Below, in pieces: positions 38,223-46,652 of a DNA stretch of 64,000 nt. This DNA comes from Nocardia huaxiensis (GTDB taxonomy: Bacteria; Actinomycetota; Actinomycetes; Mycobacteriales; Mycobacteriaceae): assembly GCF_013744875.1 (NCBI RefSeq), contig NZ_CP059399.1:6882001-6946000 (forward strand). Reading direction: 5' to 3'. The translations under genes and the position numbers were made by a program. The notes under the pieces are model-generated. The model did no database searches. It was not told the origin of the DNA and was given only the letters and a program-made list of their open reading frames with translations. Each line of letters opens with the position of its first letter. Positions within the stretch are counted from its first letter, which is position 1.

Positions 38223-38696
38223 ATGCCGGGCACGGAGATGACCATCGGTGAACTGGCGGCACGATTCGGCCTGGCCACCCACGTGCTGCGGCACTGGGAG
38301 GATGCCGGGCTGCTGCGGCCCCGCCGCGATTCCGCCGGCCACCGCCGCTACCAGGACGATGACGCGGAAGCCGTCGCCATGATCCTCATGGGCCAGGGCG
38401 TCGGCCTGTCCCTGGCCGAGATCGGTGCCCTGGCCACCGCCGCACCCGACCGCGCCACCCGCCACGGCCTGCTCCGCGCGCACCGAGACCAATTGCGCGA
38501 GCGCATCATTCGCACTCAGGCCGCACTGGATACCCTCGAGCACGCCCTCGAATGCGAGGCCGAGGACTTCCGCACCTGCCCGCACTTCCGCGCCCACCTC
38601 GCACACGCGGTGCGGCCGGAAACCGATCCGGTATCCCGGCCTCAGCCAACACTTTCCGAGGGAATTCTGCCGATATGGCAGAAAGCGCGCCGATAG
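38223..38696 (+). CDS. MerR-family regulator
   Basis: A 157-residue regulator. The N-terminal winged helix is MTIGELAARFGLATHVLRHWEDAGLLRPRRDSAGHRRYQ. A dimerisation helix follows, then a cysteine/histidine tail (CEAEDFRTCPHFRAHLAH) that might bind a metal or cofactor. The start could also be GTG at 38217 or ATG at 38238. It lies between the methyltransferase and the convergent xdhC-like gene and may control either or the molybdenum operon. Confidence 0.85.
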   Translation: MPGTEMTIGELAARFGLATHVLRHWEDAGLLRPRRDSAGHRRYQDDDAEAVAMILMGQGVGLSLAEIGALATAAPDRATRHGLLRAHRDQLRERIIRTQAALDTLEHALECEAEDFRTCPHFRAHLAHAVRPETDPVSRPQPTLSEGILPIWQKARR

Positions 38697-38735
38697 TGTT
38701 GGCTCAGGCCGGATTCCCCACCTCGGACCCGCCCG

Positions 38736-39926
38736 TCAGCGGTGGATCGGCCCGTCGGTGGCCGCGAGTGGTCGACCGGACGCGCCCCCGGCCTCGGCGA
38801 TGATCTGCGCGGCGATCGACACGGCCGTCTCATCGGGAGTGGAGGCGTTGAGGTCCAGGCCGACCGGACTACGCAGGCGGCGTAGCTGTTCCGGGCCGAC
38901 ACCGGCGGCGGTCAGTCGCTCCAGGCGATCGGTATGCGTGCGCCGCGAACCCAGCGCGCCGACGAAAGCCAGCTCCTCCATCGCGAGAGCCGTGGCGAGC
39001 ATGGGCACATCGAACTTGCTGTCATGGGTGAGCACAACCACCACCGTGCGGGCGTCGATCCGCCCGTGCTCATGCTCACGCCGCAGATAGCGATGCGGCC
39101 AATCCACCACCACCTCGTGCGCGGCCGGGAATCGCGCTGCGGTGGTGAAGGTTTCGCGCGCATCCACCACGGTGACGCGATACCCGAGCTGTGCCCCGAG
39201 CCGACTCAGCGCCCGCACGAAATCGTTCGCGCCCGCGAGGATCATGCGCGCGGGCGGCCCGAAACTCTGCACGAAAGCGCGCGGCGGGAACGCCGTCGGC
39301 ATGCACTCCTCGGTGCCGACCGTGCCGGTGCGACCGGCGCGCGCCAGGTTCAGCGCGTCTCGGCTGACCCCACCCGCACCGTCGGCGACTCGATCCGCAG
39401 CGCGGACGCCACCCGGCGCCGAGACCAGCGGCGGCGCAGCGGCGACGTCTGCGGCGCGACCCGGAAGTGCTTGCGCCGCAGCCAGATCAGCGCCGTCGAT
39501 CGCTGCGCCGGAGCGGATGAGATGCCAATCCGGTGCCGAGTGCAGGGTGGTGGCCACAGCGGCGGCCACGCCGGCGCGGATGTCGTGGTCGAGAGCCTCC
39601 AGCAGCGGCAGGCGGGTGGTGTCCACGCACTCGAGGAAGACTTCCATCTCACCGCCGCAGGTCAATCCGATGGCGAGGCCGTCGGGGTCGGCGATGCCGA
39701 AGCGCTCGAGGACCGCCTCGCCGGTGTCGAGGACGTGGACCGCGGATTCGGTGACGGCGGCTTCGACGCAGCCACCGGACAGTGACCCGATCACCTCACC
39801 CGCGCCAGTGATGATCATCGCCGCACCCACCTCGCGCGGACCGGCACCGGTGACAGCGATGATGCGCGCGAGCACGACCGGCCCCTGGCGGACCCGCTCG
39901 ATCAGCTGCGGCAGTACATCGCGCAT
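38736..39926 (-). CDS. XdhC/CoxI-family molybdenum cofactor maturation protein
   Basis: A 396-residue protein of the XdhC family, which binds, sulfurates and delivers the molybdenum cofactor to hydroxylases. The N-terminal XdhC_CoxI domain shows GSLSGGCVEAAV and LTCGGEMEVFLE. The C-terminal Rossmann domain has the PPARMILAGANDFVRALSRLGAQLG strand and VVVLTHDSKFDVPML. A middle Ala-rich stretch (about 145-220) is longer than usual. It lies on the opposite strand to the hydroxylase genes it probably serves. ATG at 39926 was chosen for its match to the family start MRDVLPQL. Confidence 0.88.
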   Translation of the reverse strand: MRDVLPQLIERVRQGPVVLARIIAVTGAGPREVGAAMIITGAGEVIGSLSGGCVEAAVTESAVHVLDTGEAVLERFGIADPDGLAIGLTCGGEMEVFLECVDTTRLPLLEALDHDIRAGVAAAVATTLHSAPDWHLIRSGAAIDGADLAAAQALPGRAADVAAAPPLVSAPGGVRAADRVADGAGGVSRDALNLARAGRTGTVGTEECMPTAFPPRAFVQSFGPPARMILAGANDFVRALSRLGAQLGYRVTVVDARETFTTAARFPAAHEVVVDWPHRYLRREHEHGRIDARTVVVVLTHDSKFDVPMLATALAMEELAFVGALGSRRTHTDRLERLTAAGVGPEQLRRLRSPVGLDLNASTPDETAVSIAAQIIAEAGGASGRPLAATDGPIHR

Positions 39927-39991
39927 ACATCCGATCATCACACTGTCACGAATCCCCCGCACGTCCGCCTCGCCCGGAGATCTTTCGTGAC

Positions 39992-40039
39992 GGAGCACTG
40001 GTGGCGGGAAATTGTCCGACTCCCCGCCACCAGAGCTCC
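39992..40039 (-). terminator. Terminator after the metallophosphoesterase
   Basis: A 17-bp stem with a single mismatch (39992-40008 with 40023-40039) and a 14-base loop begins 13 bases past the phosphoesterase stop and precedes the xdhC-like gene. Confidence 0.8.
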
Positions 40040-40052
40040 CTCACCTTCTAGC

Positions 40053-41009
40053 TCAGTTCACGCCTCGGCGTTTTTCGGCTTGGGCTCGCATTTTCTGGGC
40101 CAGTTGTTCCATTTCGGGGGTGATTTTGAAGTGGCCGCCCCAGGCGTTCAGGGTGTCGCCGTAGTCGGGGGTGGGGAGGATTTGGCGGAGGAGCTGGTCG
40201 GGGAGGCCGCGGCGCTGCCATTCCCGGGGGTAGCCGAGGGAGACCTCTTCGTGGCGGACGCCGTCCCAATAGGTGGTGCGGGGGATGTGGAGGTGGCCGT
40301 AGACCGAGCAGACGGTGTTGTAGGTGACGTGCCAGTCCTCGGTGAGGTCGGTGCCGCACCAGAGGGCGAACTCCGGGTACCAGAGCATGTCGCACGGTTT
40401 GCGGAGCAGGGGCCAGTGGTTGATCAGGACCAGCGGGGTTTCGGCGGGCAGGGCGTCCAGGCGGCGCTTGGTGTACTTCACGCGGGCGTGACACCAGGCG
40501 TCACGGGTGGCGTACGGCTCGGAGCCGAGCAGGAATTCGTCGGTGGCGACCACATTGCGCTCCCGCGCCAGCGCCAGCCCCTGCGCCTTGGTGAGCGTCC
40601 CCTCCGGCAGCCACGAGTAGTCGTACAGCAGGAACATCGGCGCCAGCGTGACCGCCCCGCCGTGCTGCTCGGCCCCCGCTCCCGTCCACACCGGAAACGG
40701 GTCCTCCGGGGTGAGCACATCCAGATCCCGGCAGATCGACACCAGGTAGTCGTACCGCGCCGCCCCGTGCATCTGCACGGGATCCTTTGCCGTAGTCCAC
40801 AATTCGTGATTGCCCGGCACCCAGATCACCTTGGCGAACCGCCCCCGCAGCGTCTCCAGCGCCCAGCGAATATCCTCGGTCTTCTCCCCCACATCCCCGG
40901 CCAGAATCAGCCAATCCTCCGGTGAATCCGCCCGGATCGCCTCCACAACAGGCTTGTTGCCCTGATGCCCGACATGGATATCGCTCACCGCCACCAGTTT
41001 CGGATCCAC
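40053..41009 (-). CDS. Calcineurin-type metallophosphoesterase (Rv2795c-like)
   Basis: A 318-residue phosphoesterase. The di-metal motifs are complete: VSDIHVGH, AGDVGE, GNHELW, INHWPL and YGHLHIP. It resembles the mycobacterial protein Rv2795c, which there lies directly upstream of pptT; here 6.5 kb with the molybdenum hydroxylase cluster intervenes. The substrate is unknown. The GTG start has GGAG 5 bases upstream. Confidence 0.88.
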   Translation of the reverse strand: MDPKLVAVSDIHVGHQGNKPVVEAIRADSPEDWLILAGDVGEKTEDIRWALETLRGRFAKVIWVPGNHELWTTAKDPVQMHGAARYDYLVSICRDLDVLTPEDPFPVWTGAGAEQHGGAVTLAPMFLLYDYSWLPEGTLTKAQGLALARERNVVATDEFLLGSEPYATRDAWCHARVKYTKRRLDALPAETPLVLINHWPLLRKPCDMLWYPEFALWCGTDLTEDWHVTYNTVCSVYGHLHIPRTTYWDGVRHEEVSLGYPREWQRRGLPDQLLRQILPTPDYGDTLNAWGGHFKITPEMEQLAQKMRAQAEKRRGVN

Positions 41010-41461
41010 CCAGCTCCACCTCTCTGCTCAGACCGGTCCTCGCACCAACAGCCCCGGCTCCCCCCAGATTCCCACGCCGCCCTCGACGCACTGCGGGCAG
41101 GTGATCACCCGGACTACGCGGTGACCGGTCGATCGACGGTCAGCAGCCCTGCGCAGGCACAGCAATCGGGTCGAATCCCGCTGCGGACGTGGGAAGAACC
41201 TTCCGTTCAGCCAATGCAGCCCCAGCTGAACACCACGGAACCAGGCCAGTCCGGAGAGCCGACTGCCACGGCGAGGATTCGGGCGACCGCCGGCGGCGCG
41301 CTACCGAAGGCGATCGCGCCCGGGACCGCGATTCGACCCGCCACCCGGCGATCCCTGACGGTCGGCGCCGAGGCAGACCGCGGCAACAGGGTGAATTCCC
41401 CTGCGGCGGTAAGTGTTTCATTCCGGGAAGACGAGTGGCGACACCATGCGCCGCAGCGGGC
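41010..41461. other. Intergenic region without recognisable genes
   Basis: These 452 bases hold no convincing reading frame on either strand; the open frames present lack ribosome sites and family motifs. A short perfect palindrome, GGTGATCACC (41100-41109), is the only structure I noticed. The promoter of the phosphoesterase should lie at the left end. Confidence 0.5.
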
Positions 41462-44245
41462 TCAGTGGGCCCACTGGATCCGGGAGTCGGGGGCGAAGCC
41501 CGCCGCGACGGTGAGTGTTCCGGAGGGGTCGCGGCGGCAGGAGGCCACGGCCAGGTGACAGGGGCGCGGGACGTCGCCGGGGACGCGGGCGCCGCCGTCT
41601 ATCTGGTAGCGAGTGTTGGTGACCTTCCAGGCGCGGGCCTGAGGGTCGTCCGGGGCGGTGGGTGGGGCGTCGGCGCGGGCGTAGACCATGACTTCGGTGA
41701 TCCCGGTCGGCCACTCGAAGATCAACAGACCACCATGCTCGGCGAGATTCCGAACAGTCGGCATGCCGCTGGGAGCCGCTGGGGGCAAGGCATCGGCGGC
41801 AGCGGTTGCCGGGGAACCGGCCGCGGCGGGCACGGCAGCCTTGGTCGCGGCGCTCTCAGCAGCCGGCGAGGAATCAGCAGTGGCGGGCTGGGACGGCGAA
41901 GCTGTTGCCGCGGAACCGAATCCCGTAGCGGCAGAGCCCTCACCTGCCGCAGCCGCAGCGCGGGCGGCACGACGGTCCGGACGGGTCGTATCGATCCGCG
42001 CGGTCGTATCCAGTGGTGTGGCCGGGGAACCGGCTGCCGCGGGCTGGGGCACCGAAGCTGTTGCCGCGGAACCGAATCCCGTAGCGGCAGGGCCCTCACC
42101 GGCCGCTGCCGCAGCCGCGGCACGCGCGGCTCTGCGGTCGGGGCGGGTGGTGTCTATGCGGCCTGTCGCGCTCGGCGCGGCGGCAGAGGTCGGTGACGAG
42201 GTGGTGGGGGACGGCGTGGTCGGTGGGGTGGCGGGGGCCGGGGGTGGCGGGGTCTGGTCGGTGCGGCTCATTTCGGAGGTGCGGCCGGAAACCGTGGCCA
42301 CGACGCCGTAGACGGGGAGGGGGCCGGGGGTAGCGCCGCCGTCTTCGAGGGTGGTGGTGCGGGTGCGGCCTACTACCCGGCCGGAGCCGTCGGGGTGGAG
42401 GCGGGTGACGCGGTATTCGACGTTCTCCGTCGGGGACGGGTTCCAGGAGATAAGGACTGTGCCGTCGGGTTGGCGGCGAGCGGTTACCTGACCGGGGGCG
42501 TCGACCGGGAGGCCGGCCAGGGCGGCGGCTGCGCCCGCGTGGTCGGCGCAGATTTCGAAAACGGCTCGGAGGGCGCGCATTCGGGCTGCGGCGGGGGCGG
42601 TGGGGGCGGCTGCCAGGAGTTGGTCGGCCTTGGCCAGTTCGGCGCGGGCCGTGTTGGTCAACTGCTGGAGCGTAGGGCCGGTGACGTCGGGGTTGGGGAC
42701 GTCGGAGGCGGTGCGCTGGAGGTATTCGAGATGTTCCAGGGCCTCGACATACCGTTTGCCGGCACACCCGGCGTTCGCGTTGCGCCAGCGCAGGGCCGCT
42801 TCGGCGAGGATGCGGTCGACTTCTTCGGCCACGGGGCGGATGGCGGTCATGCCGGCGCTGTCGCCGCCCAGTTTGCGCTTCGCCTCGGCTACTTGCCGAT
42901 CCGCCTCACGCGGGTGACCTGCGCGCAGAGCGGCGCGGGCCGCCTTCAGCGGCTCCTCCCAGGCTCGGGCGGAAGGTGATGTGTTCCAGGCGCTTCCGGT
43001 GGAGCCACCCGCACCGGTCGGGGTTCGGCCGCCATAGGGGGAACCGCCGGAATGGCCTGCCGCACCACCGCGCCCGGATGCACCGCCGTGGCCTGCCGCA
43101 CCACCGCGTCCGGACGCGCCACCATGGCTCGCCGGGCCGCCCGCGCTGCCGCGGCCGGTGGTGCCGGAACCGGCACGACCGCCCGTCGCCGCACCGCCAT
43201 GGCCCGCCCGTCCGGACGCACCCGGAATATGGCCTGTCGCACCGGTACCCGCGAGGTGTTCGCGGCCTTCGACGGTGGTGCCGAGTTCGTCGGTGAGGCC
43301 GATCAGGACACGTTCGGCGGTGGGGTGGTCCAGGCCCGCGGCCATGGCCTCGGTGACCAGGAAGTCGAAATCCGCTGCCACCAAATGGTCTTCGACCAGG
43401 ACCGCGGCGCGAACCTGGGGGCGCAGGACGTCGGTGACGTCTTCGACCACGGCCTGCAGGTAGTCATCGACGGTGCTGCCGCCGGATTCGAGGAGATCGC
43501 TGATGTGGATGAGCAGTTCGTCGAGGACCACCCGGATGCGGCCGGGCGGGAGTTCGCGGGTGCGGGAACGCAAAGCCTCGGCGCGCAAATGGATCTCGTG
43601 GGTCTGATGGGCCTTGGTGAAATCGAGGCCGAGCAGCACGAGCAGGGTCGGGCAGGGTTCGCCGGGCAGGAGGCGCTCGTATTCGGCGAGCAGTTTGCGG
43701 ATCTGCTGGCGGCGACCGGCATCCAGGCCGGGGGCGGGCGCCGGGGCGGCGGTGGCGGGTTCGTCGTCGAGCAGGCGGTGGCGGCGCACCCGGGCCTGGA
43801 TCTCGTCGGGGGTCAGGCCGCTCATCTTGCCGATGTCCTCGAGCCCCGGCATCTTCCCGGCGGGAATCCCGCCGTGCCGCTGCACGAGCCGCTCGATGGC
43901 GGTGTCGAGCATTTCGTAGCGTTCCGAATCACGCCGCGCCCGAAGCTGTCTCACCCGATCGGCTTCCACGCGCCGCGAGGAGGCGCGCAGCAGGGGTTCG
44001 GACAGGTCGTCGTGCTCGTCCACCAGCAGCCCGACCAGCACCCGGTACTTCGGATGATCACGCTGCTTCTGCCAGAACCCCCACACCTCGTCGATGCGCG
44101 CCTGCACCTGCACATCGGTGAGCCGATCGGCCTCCTCGAGCGGAATGTCGTAGAGCTCGAACGCATCCGAGGTCTCGATGCCGCCGCGGCGTTCCACGGC
44201 GGCCAGCACTCGTTTGCGGTAGTCGTTGGGGTCGAAGGCGTGCAT
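41462..44245 (-). CDS. Large Hsp70-linked protein: helical, disordered and FN3-like domains
   Basis: A 927-residue protein of unknown function. Residues 1-330 are helical and charged (a FWQKQRDHPKYR segment near 70, then repeated R-rich helices). Residues about 335-430 are a Gly/Ser/His low-complexity linker made of GGASGRGGAAGHG-like units. A helical-repeat region follows (430-590), then an FN3-like domain (TVLISWNPSPTENVEYRVTR). Next comes an Ala/Pro/Thr-rich stretch with a duplicated 52-residue unit, and the protein closes with a beta-rich domain. No J-domain HPD motif is visible. It starts 23 bases after the Hsp70 gene, on the same strand, so the two are one operon; it may be the client-selecting partner of that Hsp70. 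Confidence 0.75.
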   Translation of the reverse strand: MHAFDPNDYRKRVLAAVERRGGIETSDAFELYDIPLEEADRLTDVQVQARIDEVWGFWQKQRDHPKYRVLVGLLVDEHDDLSEPLLRASSRRVEADRVRQLRARRDSERYEMLDTAIERLVQRHGGIPAGKMPGLEDIGKMSGLTPDEIQARVRRHRLLDDEPATAAPAPAPGLDAGRRQQIRKLLAEYERLLPGEPCPTLLVLLGLDFTKAHQTHEIHLRAEALRSRTRELPPGRIRVVLDELLIHISDLLESGGSTVDDYLQAVVEDVTDVLRPQVRAAVLVEDHLVAADFDFLVTEAMAAGLDHPTAERVLIGLTDELGTTVEGREHLAGTGATGHIPGASGRAGHGGAATGGRAGSGTTGRGSAGGPASHGGASGRGGAAGHGGASGRGGAAGHSGGSPYGGRTPTGAGGSTGSAWNTSPSARAWEEPLKAARAALRAGHPREADRQVAEAKRKLGGDSAGMTAIRPVAEEVDRILAEAALRWRNANAGCAGKRYVEALEHLEYLQRTASDVPNPDVTGPTLQQLTNTARAELAKADQLLAAAPTAPAAARMRALRAVFEICADHAGAAAALAGLPVDAPGQVTARRQPDGTVLISWNPSPTENVEYRVTRLHPDGSGRVVGRTRTTTLEDGGATPGPLPVYGVVATVSGRTSEMSRTDQTPPPPAPATPPTTPSPTTSSPTSAAAPSATGRIDTTRPDRRAARAAAAAAAGEGPAATGFGSAATASVPQPAAAGSPATPLDTTARIDTTRPDRRAARAAAAAGEGSAATGFGSAATASPSQPATADSSPAAESAATKAAVPAAAGSPATAAADALPPAAPSGMPTVRNLAEHGGLLIFEWPTGITEVMVYARADAPPTAPDDPQARAWKVTNTRYQIDGGARVPGDVPRPCHLAVASCRRDPSGTLTVAAGFAPDSRIQWAH
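41898..42090 (-). repeat. In-frame tandem duplication inside the large protein gene
   Basis: A 37-base identical block occurs at 41898-41934 and 42054-42090, 156 bases (52 codons) apart. Both blocks sit within longer similar units encoding RIDTTRPDRRAARAAAAA. The low-complexity linker grew by slippage or recombination and probably varies in length between strains. Confidence 0.75.
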
Positions 44246-44267
44246 GGCTTTTCGTTCTCGACGGCGG

Positions 44268-45950
44268 TCAGGCGGGGCGGCGCCGGGTGCGCTGCAACTG
44301 GTCCAGCTCCCGCGCCACATCGGCCTGCGACAGGGTGGCGCCGGTCTGCACGGTGAGGGTGAGCGGCATATTGGCGTCCACGTGATAGGCCGTCACGCGC
44401 AGCACGCCGTCGAAGCCCATCTCGAAGGTCACCTGCACCTCACTGCCCGCGGCGTACCCGGGCGGGATATCGCGAATCCGGCCCTCCACCAACACCTTCG
44501 TGTCCTCGGGGCGGGTGGAGGCCGCCTGCCCCTGCTGCTCGACGATGGTGAGCTCGATCTGATCCTGATCCGCGCGCACCGTGCCGTAGGAGCGGCGCAC
44601 CTTGATGGGCAGGGTCTGATTGCGATGCACCAGCCAGCTCGCCGCCAGGCCGTTGAACGGATCCAGCGCGAGCACCCCGAACCCCCGCGACACCACGGTG
44701 TCGACCTGGATCTCGAGCATGCGCCGCACCAGGCTCACCGGCTGCCCGAAGGAGGCCGCCACGCGGGCGAGGGACTGGTCCAGTTCGCGGGGATCGGCCT
44801 CACGCAGATCGGCGCCGTCGCGCAACCGCCCGCGCGTCACCAGATCGGCGACGATGAGCCGTTCCATTTCCAGCTTCTCGCCGTAGAGCGCAGCGCCGCG
44901 CGCCACCGACAGGTCCGGATCACGTAGCTCGCCGTGCAACCCGAGTTCCTGCTGGAGTTCCCGCGCCACCATGGGCATGCGCGAGGAGCCGCCGACCAGC
45001 AGCAGCCGGTCGACCCGCTGCACGCCGCGCGCTCCGGCCGCGTCCAGGCAGGCCCTGGTGAGGTCGAGGGTGCGCCGCATGAGCGAGGCCGTCATGGCTT
45101 CCATGTCGGCGCGGGTGAGGGTGATGACCGCCCGCGCGCCGTCGTGCGCCACCACGACCTGGGTGCTCTCGGCGTCTGTGAGCTCGCGTTTGGCCTGCTC
45201 GGCGGCCAGCACCAGCATCTGCGATCCGGCCGAATCGTCCAGCGGATCCTCGGCATCGGGATTGGCGGCGCAGAACTGCTGCGACAGATGCAGCGCGATG
45301 CGCTCGTCCCAATCCGCGCCACCGAGCTGATGATCGCCTTCCACCGACAGCACCGAGATCCGGCGGTCGGCGAGTTCGATGACGGTGGCGTCGAAGGTGC
45401 CGCCGCCGAGGTCGTAGACGAGCACGGTTTCCCGCGCCCCGCCCTTGCCGATCTCGATGCTGCCGTCGAGCCGCCCGAAACCGTAGGACAGCGCCGCCGC
45501 GATGGGCTCGGACAGCACGCCGGCCACATCGAATCCGGCGTAGGTCCCGGCCTGGATGGTGGCGCGGCGCTCCTCGTCGCCGAAGTAGGCGGGCACGGTG
45601 ATGACCACGCGCTGCACGGTGCCGCCACCACCGAATTCGGCGTCGGCGGCGAGGCTCTTGAGAATCAGCGACGACACCGCCGGCGCCGACCACATCTGCC
45701 CGTGCGCCGCGAAGCGCCACTCCGCATCACCCATGCGCCGCTTCACCAGCGAGCACACATGTTCGGGATCCAGCCGCGACTGCCGCCGCGCGCCCTCGCC
45801 CACCACATGATCGTGCGCGGACGCGAACAACACGACCGACGGAATGGTCGGCTCACCGTTCATACCCACGAGAACTTCTGGGCGGCCGTCAGCGTCGATC
45901 CGCGCGATAGCCGAATTCGTTGTGCCCAGGTCGATACCGAAGACCCCCAT
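44268..45950 (-). CDS. Hsp70-family chaperone (DnaK-like)
   Basis: A 560-residue Hsp70. The ATPase domain is complete: GIDLGTTNSAIARID, VITVPAYFGDEERRATIQAG, VYDLGGGTFDATVIEL and VDRLLLVGGSSRMPMV. The substrate-binding part is short: a beta-sandwich is recognisable (LPIKVRRSYGT, DIPPGYAAGSEVQVTFEMGFDGVLRVTAY), but the helical lid is reduced to about 30 residues and no EEVD-like tail is present. At about 560 residues it is some 60 shorter than DnaK, so this is not the housekeeping copy. It forms an operon with the 927-residue protein and is divergent from a GrpE-like gene. Confidence 0.9.
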   Translation of the reverse strand: MGVFGIDLGTTNSAIARIDADGRPEVLVGMNGEPTIPSVVLFASAHDHVVGEGARRQSRLDPEHVCSLVKRRMGDAEWRFAAHGQMWSAPAVSSLILKSLAADAEFGGGGTVQRVVITVPAYFGDEERRATIQAGTYAGFDVAGVLSEPIAAALSYGFGRLDGSIEIGKGGARETVLVYDLGGGTFDATVIELADRRISVLSVEGDHQLGGADWDERIALHLSQQFCAANPDAEDPLDDSAGSQMLVLAAEQAKRELTDAESTQVVVAHDGARAVITLTRADMEAMTASLMRRTLDLTRACLDAAGARGVQRVDRLLLVGGSSRMPMVARELQQELGLHGELRDPDLSVARGAALYGEKLEMERLIVADLVTRGRLRDGADLREADPRELDQSLARVAASFGQPVSLVRRMLEIQVDTVVSRGFGVLALDPFNGLAASWLVHRNQTLPIKVRRSYGTVRADQDQIELTIVEQQGQAASTRPEDTKVLVEGRIRDIPPGYAAGSEVQVTFEMGFDGVLRVTAYHVDANMPLTLTVQTGATLSQADVARELDQLQRTRRRPA

Positions 45951-46000
45951 AGTCGGCGATCGTAGCAGCCACCGATGACAGCCGGGACTATCGTGCGAGC
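45951..46000. promoter_or_regulatory. Divergent promoter region of the Hsp70 and GrpE-like genes
   Basis: Only 50 bases separate the two starts. TATCGT (45989-45994) lies 6 bases before the GrpE-like ATG, and on the minus strand TACGAT (45964-45959) lies 8 bases before the Hsp70 ATG. Both fit TANNNT with leaderless spacing, so the two promoters overlap and should be co-regulated. No CIRCE or HAIR element was seen. Confidence 0.5.
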
Positions 46001-46588
46001 ATGACCGAATCAGCCGCAGCGACTGGGCATTCCGACACCACCGGCGAACCGACCGCGACGGAGGCCGCCGCACCCGATTCCGGCGAGCCGGACACCCCGT
46101 TCAGCCTCGGCCCGACGGACCCGGTCGACGCTCTCGCGGAGCGCCTCACCGAGCGCATCGACGATCTGGCGCGGGTCATCGCACGGCAGGGCTCGGCGCT
46201 GGATCGGCTCGCCGACGATGCCAAGGCGCGGGCGCAGCGGGAACGGGCGGGGGCGGATGTGCCCCTGGTGGTGGAGCTGTTCGCGCTGTACGGGGACGCA
46301 CAGGCGCTGGGGACCACCGCGCATTCCGAGGCGGAGCGAACGGCTTTCGAGACCTTCGCGAATCGGGTCGAACGGCTGTTGACCGGTCGCGGCGGGCAGC
46401 TGGTGCTGCCCGCGCCGGGCGCGGTGTTCGACGCGCTCACGATGGAGGCCGCGGATGTGGTCGACACCGAGGACGCCGCCGCCGATCGCACCGTGGAGGA
46501 CGTGTTGCAACCGGGTCTGACCATTGCCGAGCGGTCGGTGCGACCCGCGAAAGTCATTGTGCGACGGCATCGGGCGGCCTCGGAGTAA
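46001..46588 (+). CDS. GrpE-like nucleotide exchange factor
   Basis: A 195-residue protein. After an acidic Thr/Ala-rich N-terminus (1-45), a long helix spans about 46-85 (LTERIDDLARVIARQGSALDRLADDAKARAQRE). A four-helix part and then a C-terminal beta domain follow. In the beta domain the GrpE pattern is readable: PGAVFDALTMEAADVVDTED, then TVEDVLQPGLTIAERSVRPAKVIV, corresponding to GrpE's G-D-x-FDP-x-x-H-E-A ... VLRPAxVxV. Sequence similarity is low, and the typical histidine is replaced by Met/Thr. Head-to-head placement with the Hsp70 gene supports the assignment. Confidence 0.72.
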   Translation: MTESAAATGHSDTTGEPTATEAAAPDSGEPDTPFSLGPTDPVDALAERLTERIDDLARVIARQGSALDRLADDAKARAQRERAGADVPLVVELFALYGDAQALGTTAHSEAERTAFETFANRVERLLTGRGGQLVLPAPGAVFDALTMEAADVVDTEDAAADRTVEDVLQPGLTIAERSVRPAKVIVRRHRAASE

Positions 46589-46617
46589 TCCCCCGACGAC
46601 CGGGTAATCCAGAACGC

Positions 46618-46652
46618 TTGCCCAATTAAGCGCTGATGCTTAACCTCTGCGC
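46618..46652 (+). promoter_or_regulatory. Promoter and palindromic operator of the SDR-kshA operon
   Basis: TTGCCC (46618-46623), a 17-base spacer and TAACCT (46641-46646) end 6 bases before the SDR ATG, a leaderless layout. A perfect inverted repeat, TTAAGC-N6-GCTTAA (46626-46643), fills the spacer and overlaps the -10, as expected of a repressor operator. It does not match the KstR consensus. Confidence 0.7.
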
